A stretch of DNA of 64,000 bases, taken from the NCBI RefSeq assembly GCF_016899775.1, contig NZ_JACJJE010000001.1, positions 1-64,000 on the forward strand, read 5' to 3'. The position numbers and the translations under genes are program-made. A model generated the notes under the pieces. The model worked only from the letters and a program-made list of their open reading frames with translations. It was not told the origin of the DNA and searched no databases. Of this stretch, positions 37,478 to 45,857 are shown piece after piece. The DNA is from Pseudoflavonifractor capillosus (GTDB lineage: Bacteria > Bacillota > Clostridia > Oscillospirales > Oscillospiraceae). The first letter of the stretch is position 1, and every line of letters begins with the position of its first letter.

Positions 37478-38113
37478 ATGATAAACGAGACTTACATGGA
37501 GGCGATGATGACATTGGCCTCCGACTACGACCAAATGAGCCAAGAACTCTTCCGGCTGGCTCATAAGCTGGAAGATACCCCTGGCTATAACCCCAAAAAT
37601 GAGATGTATAGCCTTGTCCGGACAGCGGAGCAGGCTACCGTCGGGCTCCGTGGCCTTGCGGCACGGACGGAATGGGAGAAAGCCAGAGAACTTTATGAAA
37701 CCGCCGGGGATGCAATGGGCATCCGAGTCAGTGAAGACCCGAACTGGATCAAAATCACGGTCCCCGCTATCCTCCCAAAGCGGAATGCACGAGACAATAC
37801 GCTTTACCTCACCCGGCCGCTTCGTGCCTGCCTTTTGAAGTTCCAGGCCGCAGACCCCATTGAGCGATTTGAACGGTGCGTGATCTGCATAGTCCACCAG
37901 TACGATGCGGCTCTTGGCACCCGCCGTGTTCGCGATTACGACAACATTGAGACCAAGCGGTTTCTGGATGTGATCGAGTCGGTGTTCCTGACCAATGACA
38001 GCGGCCTTCTCTGCTCAGTGCTTCAGACGACCAAAATGGGTGATCGGGACGCTACGGATTTTTATCTGATGCTCCCGGAATCCCTGCTGAAATGGGTCGA
38101 GAAGTACCTCTAA
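37478..38113 (+). CDS. ICE protein of unknown function
   Basis: 211 residues from MINETYMEAMMTLASDYD; GAGGTG lies upstream of the ATG at 37478, 8 nt after the previous stop. The protein starts with a helical bundle (about 5-75). A beta strand pair (NWIKITVPAILPKRN) and a second helical half ending in YLMLPESLLKWVEKYL follow. I recognise no motif. The arrangement suggests it works with its winged-helix neighbour. Confidence 0.6.
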   Translation: MINETYMEAMMTLASDYDQMSQELFRLAHKLEDTPGYNPKNEMYSLVRTAEQATVGLRGLAARTEWEKARELYETAGDAMGIRVSEDPNWIKITVPAILPKRNARDNTLYLTRPLRACLLKFQAADPIERFERCVICIVHQYDAALGTRRVRDYDNIETKRFLDVIESVFLTNDSGLLCSVLQTTKMGDRDATDFYLMLPESLLKWVEKYL

Positions 38114-38302
38114 ACAGATACCGAAACCTACAAAAAAACCAGTTCAGAAACTGGTATGAAAATCGGCTGTACAGAAACCATGTACCTGGGCCCTCATTTT
38201 TCGGTATGGAATTGGAGCCCTGATTTACCGGGGTGTTTTTGATTATGTTCAGAAAGGGCCGCGAGCAGATTGGGATGTGGCTTTCTTTCGGCAGTCTATT
38301 CC

Positions 38303-38328
38303 GCAGGCTTTGAAGGCCTGCTCTTTTT
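38303..38328 (+). terminator. Terminator-like hairpin just upstream of the next gene
   Basis: GCAGGC (38303-38308), loop, GCCTGC (38316-38321), then TCTTTTT. It lies about 35 nt before the chosen start of the following gene. That argues against the longer frame from 38270 and suggests either termination of the upstream operon or attenuation. Confidence 0.65.
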
Positions 38329-38359
38329 ATATCTTTTTCAAGCGAGAAGGTGGTTATCT

Positions 38360-39463
38360 TTGCTGTTCCAGTCAGATGACCGTATGCTGGAGCTTCTCTG
38401 GTTTGTCGGCTACTGTGTGGATTTTCCGGCTCAGCTGGCTGATCGGATCGATGGTCATTGGGAATGGAATCGGCATGTGAAGTACAGGGCGATCAAGAGT
38501 GGTTATCTTTCGGTGCATCGGGATGTGTACCAGCAGCGGGTGATAAGGTCTCTGCGTTTGACGCCGGCGGGGCTTGAGTATATCGGGCAGCGTGATCCCA
38601 AAGCGCAGGTCCACATCATGGCCCGTCAGGACTTGAATGTCGGCAATCGGAACGCCACAGATCGGATCATGCGTCGTCATGCACAAGCCACAGCTCTGTT
38701 GATGGCCTATCACGCCGGCGCAAAGTTCCTGCCCCAGGAAAAGCCCAGCCTACTGGCAAAGCCGCAAGTATCTTCCGTTCCCTATGACCCAGCGCAATTC
38801 TACTACTACTTTTCACATGATTTCCGCCAGGCGCTCCGTGAAAAGAGCGATCTGGTGGATGCGAAGGCCTCGCGGCTCTTGGGGGTGCTCATACACCAGC
38901 ATTACGGCTACCTGCTGTACTACACAGGTCATACCCGGATGTACTGGCTCGCCGGCACTGAGGAGAACGTGAGCGCGATGGTGGAGCAGGTCCTCAATAT
39001 TCGAGGTATGCCAGTCACCACCTTCAACGAGGTCATCATTGGCTCCAGAATGCCCGTAGCCCAAAAGCTCATGCGGCAGGGGAAGCATGTCCATAGCCGC
39101 TACTTTACCCTCTCCCCTCATTGCAACAGCATCTTCTTCGTCACCAATGACCGGCGGGGCGATGCACTATTCTCCATCATCGTAGACCAGCAGAAGCAGC
39201 TGGAAATCAACCGAGTGGCCCTGTCGGACTTTGTCCCGCCCAGGGAAAGCCGATTCTACGACGCAATGACCCCGGACGGCAAAAGGCCCGTCATTCTCGG
39301 CTACACCTGTGATCTACTCACATTCTCCGATTTGAGCGCATTCATGCCCGGATTCGAGGAGCCGACGATCGTGCTCTGCTACGATTATCAGCTCAACACC
39401 ATCCAATCCCTTGTGAAAACACCCACCGAGGTACGAATTATGAAAGGCGGTGATACCTCGTGA
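38360..39463 (+). CDS. Winged-helix protein coupled to VirD4, possible replication-relaxation/DNA-processing role
   Basis: 367 residues from the TTG at 38360 (AGAAGGTGG 6 nt upstream); the first ATG is at 38384 and the frame is open to 38270. The first 90 residues (LLWFVGYCVDFPAQLADRIDGHWEWNRHVKYRAIKSGYLSVHR...RSLRLTPAGLEYIG) form a winged helix of the replication-relaxation type. The rest is alpha/beta with no catalytic motif that I recognise. It overlaps the VirD4 start by 4 nt (GTGA), so the two proteins are probably made together. It is a candidate for the missing DNA-processing partner. Confidence 0.6.
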   Translation: MLFQSDDRMLELLWFVGYCVDFPAQLADRIDGHWEWNRHVKYRAIKSGYLSVHRDVYQQRVIRSLRLTPAGLEYIGQRDPKAQVHIMARQDLNVGNRNATDRIMRRHAQATALLMAYHAGAKFLPQEKPSLLAKPQVSSVPYDPAQFYYYFSHDFRQALREKSDLVDAKASRLLGVLIHQHYGYLLYYTGHTRMYWLAGTEENVSAMVEQVLNIRGMPVTTFNEVIIGSRMPVAQKLMRQGKHVHSRYFTLSPHCNSIFFVTNDRRGDALFSIIVDQQKQLEINRVALSDFVPPRESRFYDAMTPDGKRPVILGYTCDLLTFSDLSAFMPGFEEPTIVLCYDYQLNTIQSLVKTPTEVRIMKGGDTS

Positions 39464-41406
39464 AGAAAAAAGTTGGCGGCATCATCAGCATTGTCGTCCT
39501 GATCCCTGTGCTGCTCTTTGTCGCCGGCATCGTGGCCCAATTCATCATCAATATCAATGCTTGGAAGGCGGCAGGCAGCGACTATCGCACCTCGCCCGGC
39601 CTACCGTCGCTGGAGCTGGACGCGATCATCTCCGCACTCTTCACCTTCCCGGAAGGCCCAATCGCTATTGCGGCGATCGTCATTGGCATTGCCCTCATCT
39701 GCGTCTTCGGGCTCCGGCTTGGCTGGAACCGTGGCGGCATGACCGACCTGGATCGAAACCTCACCATCTCCAGCTCTGGCAGTTATGGCACAGCCGGCTT
39801 CATGAGTGAGCGAGAGGCTAGGAACTGTTTTGAACTGACGACTCCTAGCAAGACCAAGCAGGACATCCTGGGCCTGACGAATTCCGGGAAGGTCATCACA
39901 CTGCCGGAGAAGACCCGGCTCAACAGCAATCTTGCCATATGCGGTGCCTCCGGTACTGGCAAGTCGAGAAGCATTTCCCGGAACCTGATCCTTCAAGCGG
40001 CCAGGCGAGGGGAGTCCATTATCGTCACTGATCCAAAATCGGAACTCTACGAGTCCATGAGCCAGTACCTGCGGGATCAAGGCTACACGGTCCGTGTCTT
40101 CAATCTGATCGAAATGGACCACAGCGACTCCTGGAATTGCCTCGGGGAGGTGGGCGGCAGCGAACTGATGGCGCAGACCTTCAGTGACATCGTCCTTTCC
40201 AACACCTCCGGCGATTCCAAAGACGCCTTCTGGTTCAACGCAGAGCTGAACCTGCTCAAGGCGCTGGTCCTCTATGTCTCTCTGGAGATGCCTCCTGAAA
40301 AGCGCAACCTCGGCACGGTATATGAACTGCTGACCAAAGAGGATGAGCGCAGTCTGAATAAGATCATGAACAGCATCCGCCGTGAGCACGTCAATAAATT
40401 CACTGGAGAGGTAATGCCGCCCTCGCCGGCATTCGCGCCGTTTTCGATCTTCATGCAGTCCAACGAGACCGTCCGCACCAGCGTGATCATCGGCCTGGGC
40501 AGTAAGCTCCAAGTCATGCAGGCCAAGCAGGTCCGCAATATCACCTCTTACAATGAGATCGATCTGGAACTGCCGGGTAAGCAAAAGTGCGCTTACTTCT
40601 GCATCGTGTCCGACCAAGACAACACCTTCGACTTCCTCAGCTCCCTCTTCTTCAGTTTCCTGTTCATCAAGCTCATCCGCTACGCCGACAGCCACTGTGA
40701 AGGCGGCGTCCTCAAGCCGAAGGTGAAGTTCATCTTGGATGAGTTCCCCAACTGCTGTCTGATCCCGGATTTTACAAAGAAGATCAGCACGATCCGCTCT
40801 CGCGGCGTCTCTGTCGCTGTGTTTTTCCAGAACGTCGGTCAGATGAAAAACCGCTACCCTGACGATCAGTGGCAGGAGATCCTGGGCGCATGCGACTCCA
40901 CGGTATTCCTCGGCTGTACCGATATGCTTACGGCGAAATACTTCAGTGACCGTATTGGCGTAGCCTCCGTAGAGGTGGAGAGTGAGATGCGGGAACTCAA
41001 TACCATGCACATCAGCAACTACACCCCTCAATTCCGCAGGACGAACTCCCTCGGCCGCAGACAACTGCTGACACCGGATGAAGTCCTCCGTCTGCTGCCT
41101 GATGAAGAGCTGATCTTCATCCGTGGCCAGAAAGTGTTCCGAGCGCACCGTTTTGACTACTCAAAGCATCCTGAGTACAAGAAACTGCGCAATTCCAAAG
41201 CAGTCCAGCATGAGCCCGATTGGAGACGATCCAACCGGGCTTTTGTCATGGAGCATAAAGACCAACCTGTCATTTCCGTTGACCAAGCCGGCGAAGGGCA
41301 GCCCAAACCCACTGGTGCATCACCCCCCTCTGCATCGATGGACGAAGAGGCGCCCATTGGTCGGTCAGTCAACTTAAATGAAATACTCAAAGGAAGGAAG
41401 CGATAG
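39460..41406 (+). CDS. VirD4/TraG-type T4SS coupling protein
   Basis: 648 residues, GTG start overlapping the preceding stop. Two N-terminal membrane helices (about 5-27 and 68-88) precede the cytoplasmic ATPase: Walker A CGASGTGKSRS (about 161-170), VTDPKSELYE, Walker B VKFILDEFPN, IRSRGVSVAVFFQNVGQMKNRYP and a terminal FIRGQKVFRAHRFDY. The coupling protein brings the nicked DNA-relaxase complex to the channel. The last 60 residues are Pro-rich and disordered, perhaps a docking tail. Confidence 0.95.
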   Translation: MKKKVGGIISIVVLIPVLLFVAGIVAQFIININAWKAAGSDYRTSPGLPSLELDAIISALFTFPEGPIAIAAIVIGIALICVFGLRLGWNRGGMTDLDRNLTISSSGSYGTAGFMSEREARNCFELTTPSKTKQDILGLTNSGKVITLPEKTRLNSNLAICGASGTGKSRSISRNLILQAARRGESIIVTDPKSELYESMSQYLRDQGYTVRVFNLIEMDHSDSWNCLGEVGGSELMAQTFSDIVLSNTSGDSKDAFWFNAELNLLKALVLYVSLEMPPEKRNLGTVYELLTKEDERSLNKIMNSIRREHVNKFTGEVMPPSPAFAPFSIFMQSNETVRTSVIIGLGSKLQVMQAKQVRNITSYNEIDLELPGKQKCAYFCIVSDQDNTFDFLSSLFFSFLFIKLIRYADSHCEGGVLKPKVKFILDEFPNCCLIPDFTKKISTIRSRGVSVAVFFQNVGQMKNRYPDDQWQEILGACDSTVFLGCTDMLTAKYFSDRIGVASVEVESEMRELNTMHISNYTPQFRRTNSLGRRQLLTPDEVLRLLPDEELIFIRGQKVFRAHRFDYSKHPEYKKLRNSKAVQHEPDWRRSNRAFVMEHKDQPVISVDQAGEGQPKPTGASPPSASMDEEAPIGRSVNLNEILKGRKR

Positions 41407-41410
41407 CCAT

Positions 41411-42424
41411 ATGTCCCCCAGAAAAAAGGCAACTGAGGACCAGCAGGTCCCCGAGCTGGAAACTGTTCCTGAGCAGAGCCAGCAGGCGGAATCCCCGAAG
41501 GAACCTGCGTCCGTGCCGAGAAGACCCCCCAGCAGTGCGGCCGACATCCTGATCCTGAACGACCAGGAGCGTGGCTTCACCCCGGAAGACAGTGAAGACG
41601 TCAAGTGGAACTATCTCTCCGGCGCCATGCACACACATAAGATCCTCACCGGCGTAGTCAGCGGCATTGAGACTCTGGAAAACGGAAACATCATTTGCGC
41701 AGTTGACTACGAGGGTGTCCGCATCCTGGTCCCTGGCCGGGAGATGTTCATGGACACCTGGCCGGAGGACAGTTTGCCGTCCATCCGCTATCAGGTACGC
41801 CTGCGGCGTTGCCTGGGCGCCACCATCGACTTCATGCTCTCCGGCATTGACTTCACACATCGCGCAGCAGTCGGTAGCCGGCGTGAGGCGCTGAAGCAGA
41901 GGCAGGCCCGTTACTACGGCACCAACCGCGTGAAGGTCGGGAGCCGTGTCGCTTGCCGGGTCATCGGCGTGGGCAACAACCGAATCACCGTGGAGGCGGT
42001 TGGTGTTGACTCCATCATTCCCGCCAGCGATCTGTCCTGGGAATGGTTTGCCGATGTGAGTGACCTGTATGCCGCCGGCGACCTGGTGGTTGCGAAAGTC
42101 ATGGAGATCGATCAGGATGAGGAAACGGGCGATTACTCCGTTCGTCTGTCTGTGAAGGCGGCGAGCGAAAACCCCGACCTCCCCGTTCTGAAGAAGCTGG
42201 TCCCCGGCAGCAACTACTTCGGAGTCGTCACCGGGGTCCGCGACCGGATCTTTTTCATTCGGCTCCAGACAGGCGCCAACGCCAAGACAGCAACATACCG
42301 CACCAAGGAGATCCCCGCCAAGCTGGACACTGTGAGCTTCCTCGTTCGCAGTGTGGACCTGGAGCAGGGTCTCGCATTCGGCCTCATCACCCGCGTGATC
42401 AAGCGTCACTCCAGATTGAGGTGA
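41411..42424 (+). CDS. S1-like RNA-binding domain protein of the conjugation cluster
   Basis: 337 residues from MSPRKKATEDQQ. A disordered acidic N-terminus (1-45) is followed by one or more OB/S1-like segments: MHTHKILTGVVSGIETLENGNIICAVDYEGVRILVPGREMF; then NRVKVGSRVACRVIGVGNNRITVEAVGVDSIIPASDLSW; and a third, GSNYFGVVTGVRDRIFFIRLQTGANAKTATY. Each has the V-x-G-x-V...G...P-x-S pattern of S1 repeats. The gene starts 5 nt after virD4 and AAGGAAG precedes it. It is tempting to link it to mRNA or ssDNA binding; no role in conjugation is established. Confidence 0.75.
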   Translation: MSPRKKATEDQQVPELETVPEQSQQAESPKEPASVPRRPPSSAADILILNDQERGFTPEDSEDVKWNYLSGAMHTHKILTGVVSGIETLENGNIICAVDYEGVRILVPGREMFMDTWPEDSLPSIRYQVRLRRCLGATIDFMLSGIDFTHRAAVGSRREALKQRQARYYGTNRVKVGSRVACRVIGVGNNRITVEAVGVDSIIPASDLSWEWFADVSDLYAAGDLVVAKVMEIDQDEETGDYSVRLSVKAASENPDLPVLKKLVPGSNYFGVVTGVRDRIFFIRLQTGANAKTATYRTKEIPAKLDTVSFLVRSVDLEQGLAFGLITRVIKRHSRLR

Positions 42425-42429
42425 TGGCC

Positions 42430-42852
42430 ATGCGCGGCTCAAAACACGGGAAACTCCAGCATTGCCGTGACGTGATCCGCGATTGCCTGAACATCGTGGA
42501 GGAAAGAGGAGACACTTTCGTCGCCATCCATAAAGATGACGAGACCGAGTGTGTGATCCTGGTCTCCATGATCCGCACGCAGTCGATCTTATCCGTCATC
42601 GTGGCGGATAAGATCCTGTTTGCGGAAGGCAATGAGACGGAAATGTACCGCACGGCAAATGAACTGAACAGCGAGTCCGTGACGGGCTGGCACACCATCG
42701 TGCTCAAGGACAGCGGCAGCATCTACATGTACCGGCAATGCCTCTGGATCTCTGAGTCGCTTACTTCCAGTGAGCTGACTGATATCCTCTGTGACTGCAT
42801 TACGGAATACAAAATCGGCCGCAGCCGCTTTGCTCCTCACGAGGCGTCCTGA
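42430..42852 (+). CDS. Small ICE protein of unknown function
   Basis: 140 residues from MRGSKHGKLQHCRDVIRDC. The ATG at 42430 follows GAGGTG by 6 nt. The fold looks alpha/beta (HCRDVIRDCLNIVEERGDTFVAIHKDDETECVILVSM, IRTQSILSVIVADKILF, WHTIVLKDSGSIYMYRQCLWIS). No family recognised. It is tightly packed between the S1-like gene and the surface module. Confidence 0.6.
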   Translation: MRGSKHGKLQHCRDVIRDCLNIVEERGDTFVAIHKDDETECVILVSMIRTQSILSVIVADKILFAEGNETEMYRTANELNSESVTGWHTIVLKDSGSIYMYRQCLWISESLTSSELTDILCDCITEYKIGRSRFAPHEAS

Positions 42853-42888
42853 CCGCCAAACAAAATGAAGAAAGGAACAAAGAATGCT

Positions 42889-44031
42889 ATGAGAAAACCG
42901 ATCCTGGCTTTGGCTCTGGCGCTCACACTCTCCCTCGGACTGGCTGTGAATGCCAGCGCAGCAAACTATGTCGCTGACGACATCACCTATCAGAACCTCA
43001 ATGGCCAGCAGCTCGCCATCAAAGTCTACACCCTGCTCCCGGAACAGGACCCGGCGGATCTGGTGGAAGATGACTTCGAGTATGACGGCTACCTCTACTC
43101 CTACAGTAGCACGACCAAAGAGGAGCAGACCTTCGATGAGGAGAATCTCCACACCGAAACCGTGACGGTCACGACTTCCTCTAAGAACATGGAAGACATC
43201 TTGGCCGCCCTGGAGCCCACCATCGAATACGATGATGGCACCGCGACCGGCACCTTGGCGCTGGACCACAGCACGATTGACACCCAGGTGGCCGGCTACA
43301 AGGACAGCAGCTACACGGTGACTGCCACCAAGAACTACACCGGCCTTGACCGAAACGACAGTTCCTACATCGATAAGACCGTCGTCAAGGACGGCCGAAC
43401 GCTCAGCCTCTCCAACATCACATGGTCAGTCGAAAGCACGACTCTGGTTGGGGATCAGCTGGTGCCTGCCACTTACACCGCCGTTGCCACCTACAGCGGC
43501 ACCGCATACAGCAAGACGGCGACCGGGTACATCACCACGGCAGACTATGTCGGGACCATCAGCGTTTCCGGCGTCTCCAGTATCAAATACACCGTGACCT
43601 ATATCGGCACGCCGCTCGTTGTGGAATCGGACGGGCTTCTCACGAGCCCCGCCATGGTGATCATCCCGGGCATTTTCCTGCTGGCTATCGTCGGCGCGTT
43701 GTTATTCCTGCTGCTCTTCCGTAAGAACTGTACGGTATATGCCGCAACTGGCAAGGGCAACGAATATGACAAGTGCGGCAGGCTCCTCATCCGGACAAAG
43801 AACCCTGAGCTGCGCATCGACCGCCTGAAAGAGGTGCCCGAAGGCATCATCGCCATCGAGGTGGAAGAGGCGACCGCCCGGAAGCTCTTCGGGCGTAGCA
43901 TCAATATCCACTACTACGACGCATCCTTCACCCACACAGTCGGGACCGTGAATGGCCCCTACTGGTTCAAAGTGGATGTCGGCCATGCGCCGGGCAGTGA
44001 CAGTATGGGAAATGAGGAGGTACCCACATGA
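42889..44031 (+). CDS. Exported, membrane-anchored protein of the surface module
   Basis: 380 residues from MRKPILALALALTLSLGLAVNASAANY. AAAGGA lies 12 nt upstream, and the alternative ATG at 42865 lacks a site. A cleavable signal peptide (AxA at about 21-23) is followed by an extracellular Thr/Ser-rich beta domain (about 25-255), a membrane helix (VIIPGIFLLAIVGALLFLLLF, near 263-283) and a cytoplasmic tail of about 95 residues. Its stop overlaps the sortase-like gene start. It may anchor or assist the adhesin. Confidence 0.7.
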   Translation: MRKPILALALALTLSLGLAVNASAANYVADDITYQNLNGQQLAIKVYTLLPEQDPADLVEDDFEYDGYLYSYSSTTKEEQTFDEENLHTETVTVTTSSKNMEDILAALEPTIEYDDGTATGTLALDHSTIDTQVAGYKDSSYTVTATKNYTGLDRNDSSYIDKTVVKDGRTLSLSNITWSVESTTLVGDQLVPATYTAVATYSGTAYSKTATGYITTADYVGTISVSGVSSIKYTVTYIGTPLVVESDGLLTSPAMVIIPGIFLLAIVGALLFLLLFRKNCTVYAATGKGNEYDKCGRLLIRTKNPELRIDRLKEVPEGIIAIEVEEATARKLFGRSINIHYYDASFTHTVGTVNGPYWFKVDVGHAPGSDSMGNEEVPT

Positions 44032-44822
44032 AAAAACTGATCACGCTCTGTCTCTCCCTGTGCCTTATGGCCGGCATGGCAGTAACTGCGAGCGCGGCCG
44101 ACTACACCTTCAGCACAGCCGGAGCGACGGACTATTACGGCAGCACTAACTATGAAGATCTCTATGATGGCGCCTACAATTACGGCGGCATGAACCAGAT
44201 CGACTTCGATATCCCTGAGATCAAGTACGGCCTCGCGCAGGATTTCCTGGAGAGTTCTCTTCAGAATCCCTACCTCACGTCCGGCACCCAGTATGGACTC
44301 CAGACCGGAGGGACCAGCGGGAGCGTGGGTAACGCGGAGTATCCCAACGTCAATTACGGCGATGCGGTCGTCTCCGGACCCGGGAGCACGATCGAGATCG
44401 AGTATCAGCCCACGGTGACTGTTGCTGACCTCACGCAGTCGGATGGCAGTATCGGGACCGTCACGATCAAGCGGGTCGGCCTGAGTGTCAAGGTGTATGA
44501 AGGCGCTACCACAAGTTCCATGGCCAAAGGCGCCGGCCACTATGCCTCCAGCAGCTGCTGGACGGGTAATGTCGCGCTGTTCGGTCATAATCGCGGGAGC
44601 CACCCCTACTTCAACGCACTCAAAAACGTGAAAGTCGGTGACACCGTGACCTATCAGACCAATCAGGGCACCAGGACCTATCAGGTCGAAACCGTCGCCC
44701 ACATCTCCAGCACCGATTACTCCTACCTCAATGAGATGGGCGATAATCGGATCACGCTCATCACCTGCATTGCGAACCAGCCCTCTCTGCGCCTGTGTGT
44801 TCAGGCAGTAGAGATTCGATAA
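44028..44822 (+). CDS. Sortase-like transpeptidase with cleavable signal peptide
   Basis: 264 residues. The C-terminal 110 residues have the sortase barrel with His187 in VALFGHNRGSHPYFNAL, catalytic Cys247 in ITLITCIANQ and Arg255 in SLRLCVQ. These are the H, TLxTC and R of sortases, nearest to class D or F. The N-terminus is a signal peptide (LCLSLCLMAGMAVTASAAD) rather than a membrane anchor, then about 100 Tyr/Gly/Asn-rich residues. A sortase joins LPxTG-type signals to the wall or pilus. The LPKTG adhesin 1 kb downstream is the obvious substrate. It overlaps the previous gene by 4 nt. Confidence 0.85.
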   Translation: MKKLITLCLSLCLMAGMAVTASAADYTFSTAGATDYYGSTNYEDLYDGAYNYGGMNQIDFDIPEIKYGLAQDFLESSLQNPYLTSGTQYGLQTGGTSGSVGNAEYPNVNYGDAVVSGPGSTIEIEYQPTVTVADLTQSDGSIGTVTIKRVGLSVKVYEGATTSSMAKGAGHYASSSCWTGNVALFGHNRGSHPYFNALKNVKVGDTVTYQTNQGTRTYQVETVAHISSTDYSYLNEMGDNRITLITCIANQPSLRLCVQAVEIR

Positions 44823-44838
44823 ATGACGGAGGAATCCT

Positions 44839-45024
44839 ATGAACGGCAAGAAATCCCGCAACCGCGAACAGCGCACGAAACCCGGCACCAATCAGAAGCA
44901 GGTGCCCGTCCGCATCGTAATCTCCCAGGCTGACTTCACTCGGATGAAAGAACTGGAGCGCAGCAGAAGCCTTTCCAGGGAGGAGATCTTCCTCATGGGC
45001 CTCCGGAGCTGCACGAGTCGCTGA
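44839..45024 (+). CDS. Small basic protein, possible ribbon-helix-helix type
   Basis: 61 residues, ACGGAGGA before the ATG. The N-terminus is basic (MNGKKSRNREQRTKPG). VPVRIVISQADFTRMKELERSRSLSREEIFLMGLRS has the beta-strand, helix, helix order of ribbon-helix-helix repressors. It could bind DNA and regulate the surface module or the relaxosome. Low certainty. Confidence 0.5.
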   Translation: MNGKKSRNREQRTKPGTNQKQVPVRIVISQADFTRMKELERSRSLSREEIFLMGLRSCTSR

Positions 45025-45083
45025 TCGCCACTGACTTAGGCCTCGTAGAGAGGGCTGGAATATCTTTCTATGAGGTGACGAAC

Positions 45084-45773
45084 ATGAAACATGCAATCCA
45101 CTTCCTGGCCGGCCTGCTGCTCGGCTCTGCTGTGATCGTTTGCACTGGAGCGGCATCTGCGGTTTCGCAAACGGTAACGGCAACTCTCACCACTTCACCC
45201 ATCTTTCTTGATGGCAGTGAAGTCACCCTTCAGGGCTATAACATCGGCGGCCACAACTACTTCAAGCTGCGGGACATCGCCGCTCTGCTCGACTTCAACG
45301 TGTACTGGGATGATGGCGTCTATATGGAAAGCGACGCACCCTACACCGGGCAGAAGCCGGAGCCCGCCGCCACGGGCCTGAGTCAGGTGCGTCTGGACGT
45401 GATCAGTATAATAAACCGCCTCCGCAATCAGAAGGGGCTACCCGACCTGGCCATCAGCCAGCCGCTGATGGAGGCCGCGCAGGAGTGCGCGGACCGCCAC
45501 TACACCTGGCACCATAACCGGGAGGAGTGCGAGGCGGTGATCCAGGCCGGCTATCCTTATGGCTTTGGCAGTAACCTCACGGTATTTACCGGCACCGCTG
45601 AATCCACCATCGCACAGAAGGCAGTGGATAACTGGGTGCAGTCACCCGGCCACTACAGGACCATGATGGACGCCGAATGCGACAGCATCGGCGTTGGAAT
45701 TGCAGTGGATCGGGGCATCACCTACTGTTACCTGTTCGTCGGCAATCCCAACACGCATAACCCCTACGGCTAA
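45084..45773 (+). CDS. Secreted CAP (SCP/PR1)-domain protein with copper-amine-oxidase-like N-domain
   Basis: 229 residues from MKHAIHFLAGLLLGSAVIVC; GAGGTGA lies 6 nt before the ATG at 45084. A signal peptide (to about residue 26) leads to a short domain (IFLDGSEVTLQGYNIGGHNYFKLRDIAALLDFNVYWDD) of the kind found in cell-wall proteins of Clostridia. A CAP domain follows (VISIINRLRNQKGLPDLAISQPLMEAAQECADRHYTWHH...NWVQSPGHYRTMMDAECDSIGVG). The HxxE-type CAP pocket is partly kept (H in GHYRTMM). It is secreted beside the adhesin and sortase; function unknown. Confidence 0.85.
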   Translation: MKHAIHFLAGLLLGSAVIVCTGAASAVSQTVTATLTTSPIFLDGSEVTLQGYNIGGHNYFKLRDIAALLDFNVYWDDGVYMESDAPYTGQKPEPAATGLSQVRLDVISIINRLRNQKGLPDLAISQPLMEAAQECADRHYTWHHNREECEAVIQAGYPYGFGSNLTVFTGTAESTIAQKAVDNWVQSPGHYRTMMDAECDSIGVGIAVDRGITYCYLFVGNPNTHNPYG

Positions 45774-45798
45774 CCAAATCGTGCATGATCGGAAGGTC

Positions 45799-45825
45799 TC
45801 CCGCTATAAGCGGGATGCCTTTTTT
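45799..45825 (+). terminator. Intrinsic terminator after the CAP gene
   Basis: TCCCGC, TATAA, GCGGGA (45799-45815), outer GG/CC pairs, then CCTTTTTTC. The adhesin gene is therefore likely transcribed from its own promoter or by read-through. Confidence 0.75.
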
Positions 45826-45857
45826 CATGCCCTGACAAGTAAAGGAGCATGTGCAAA

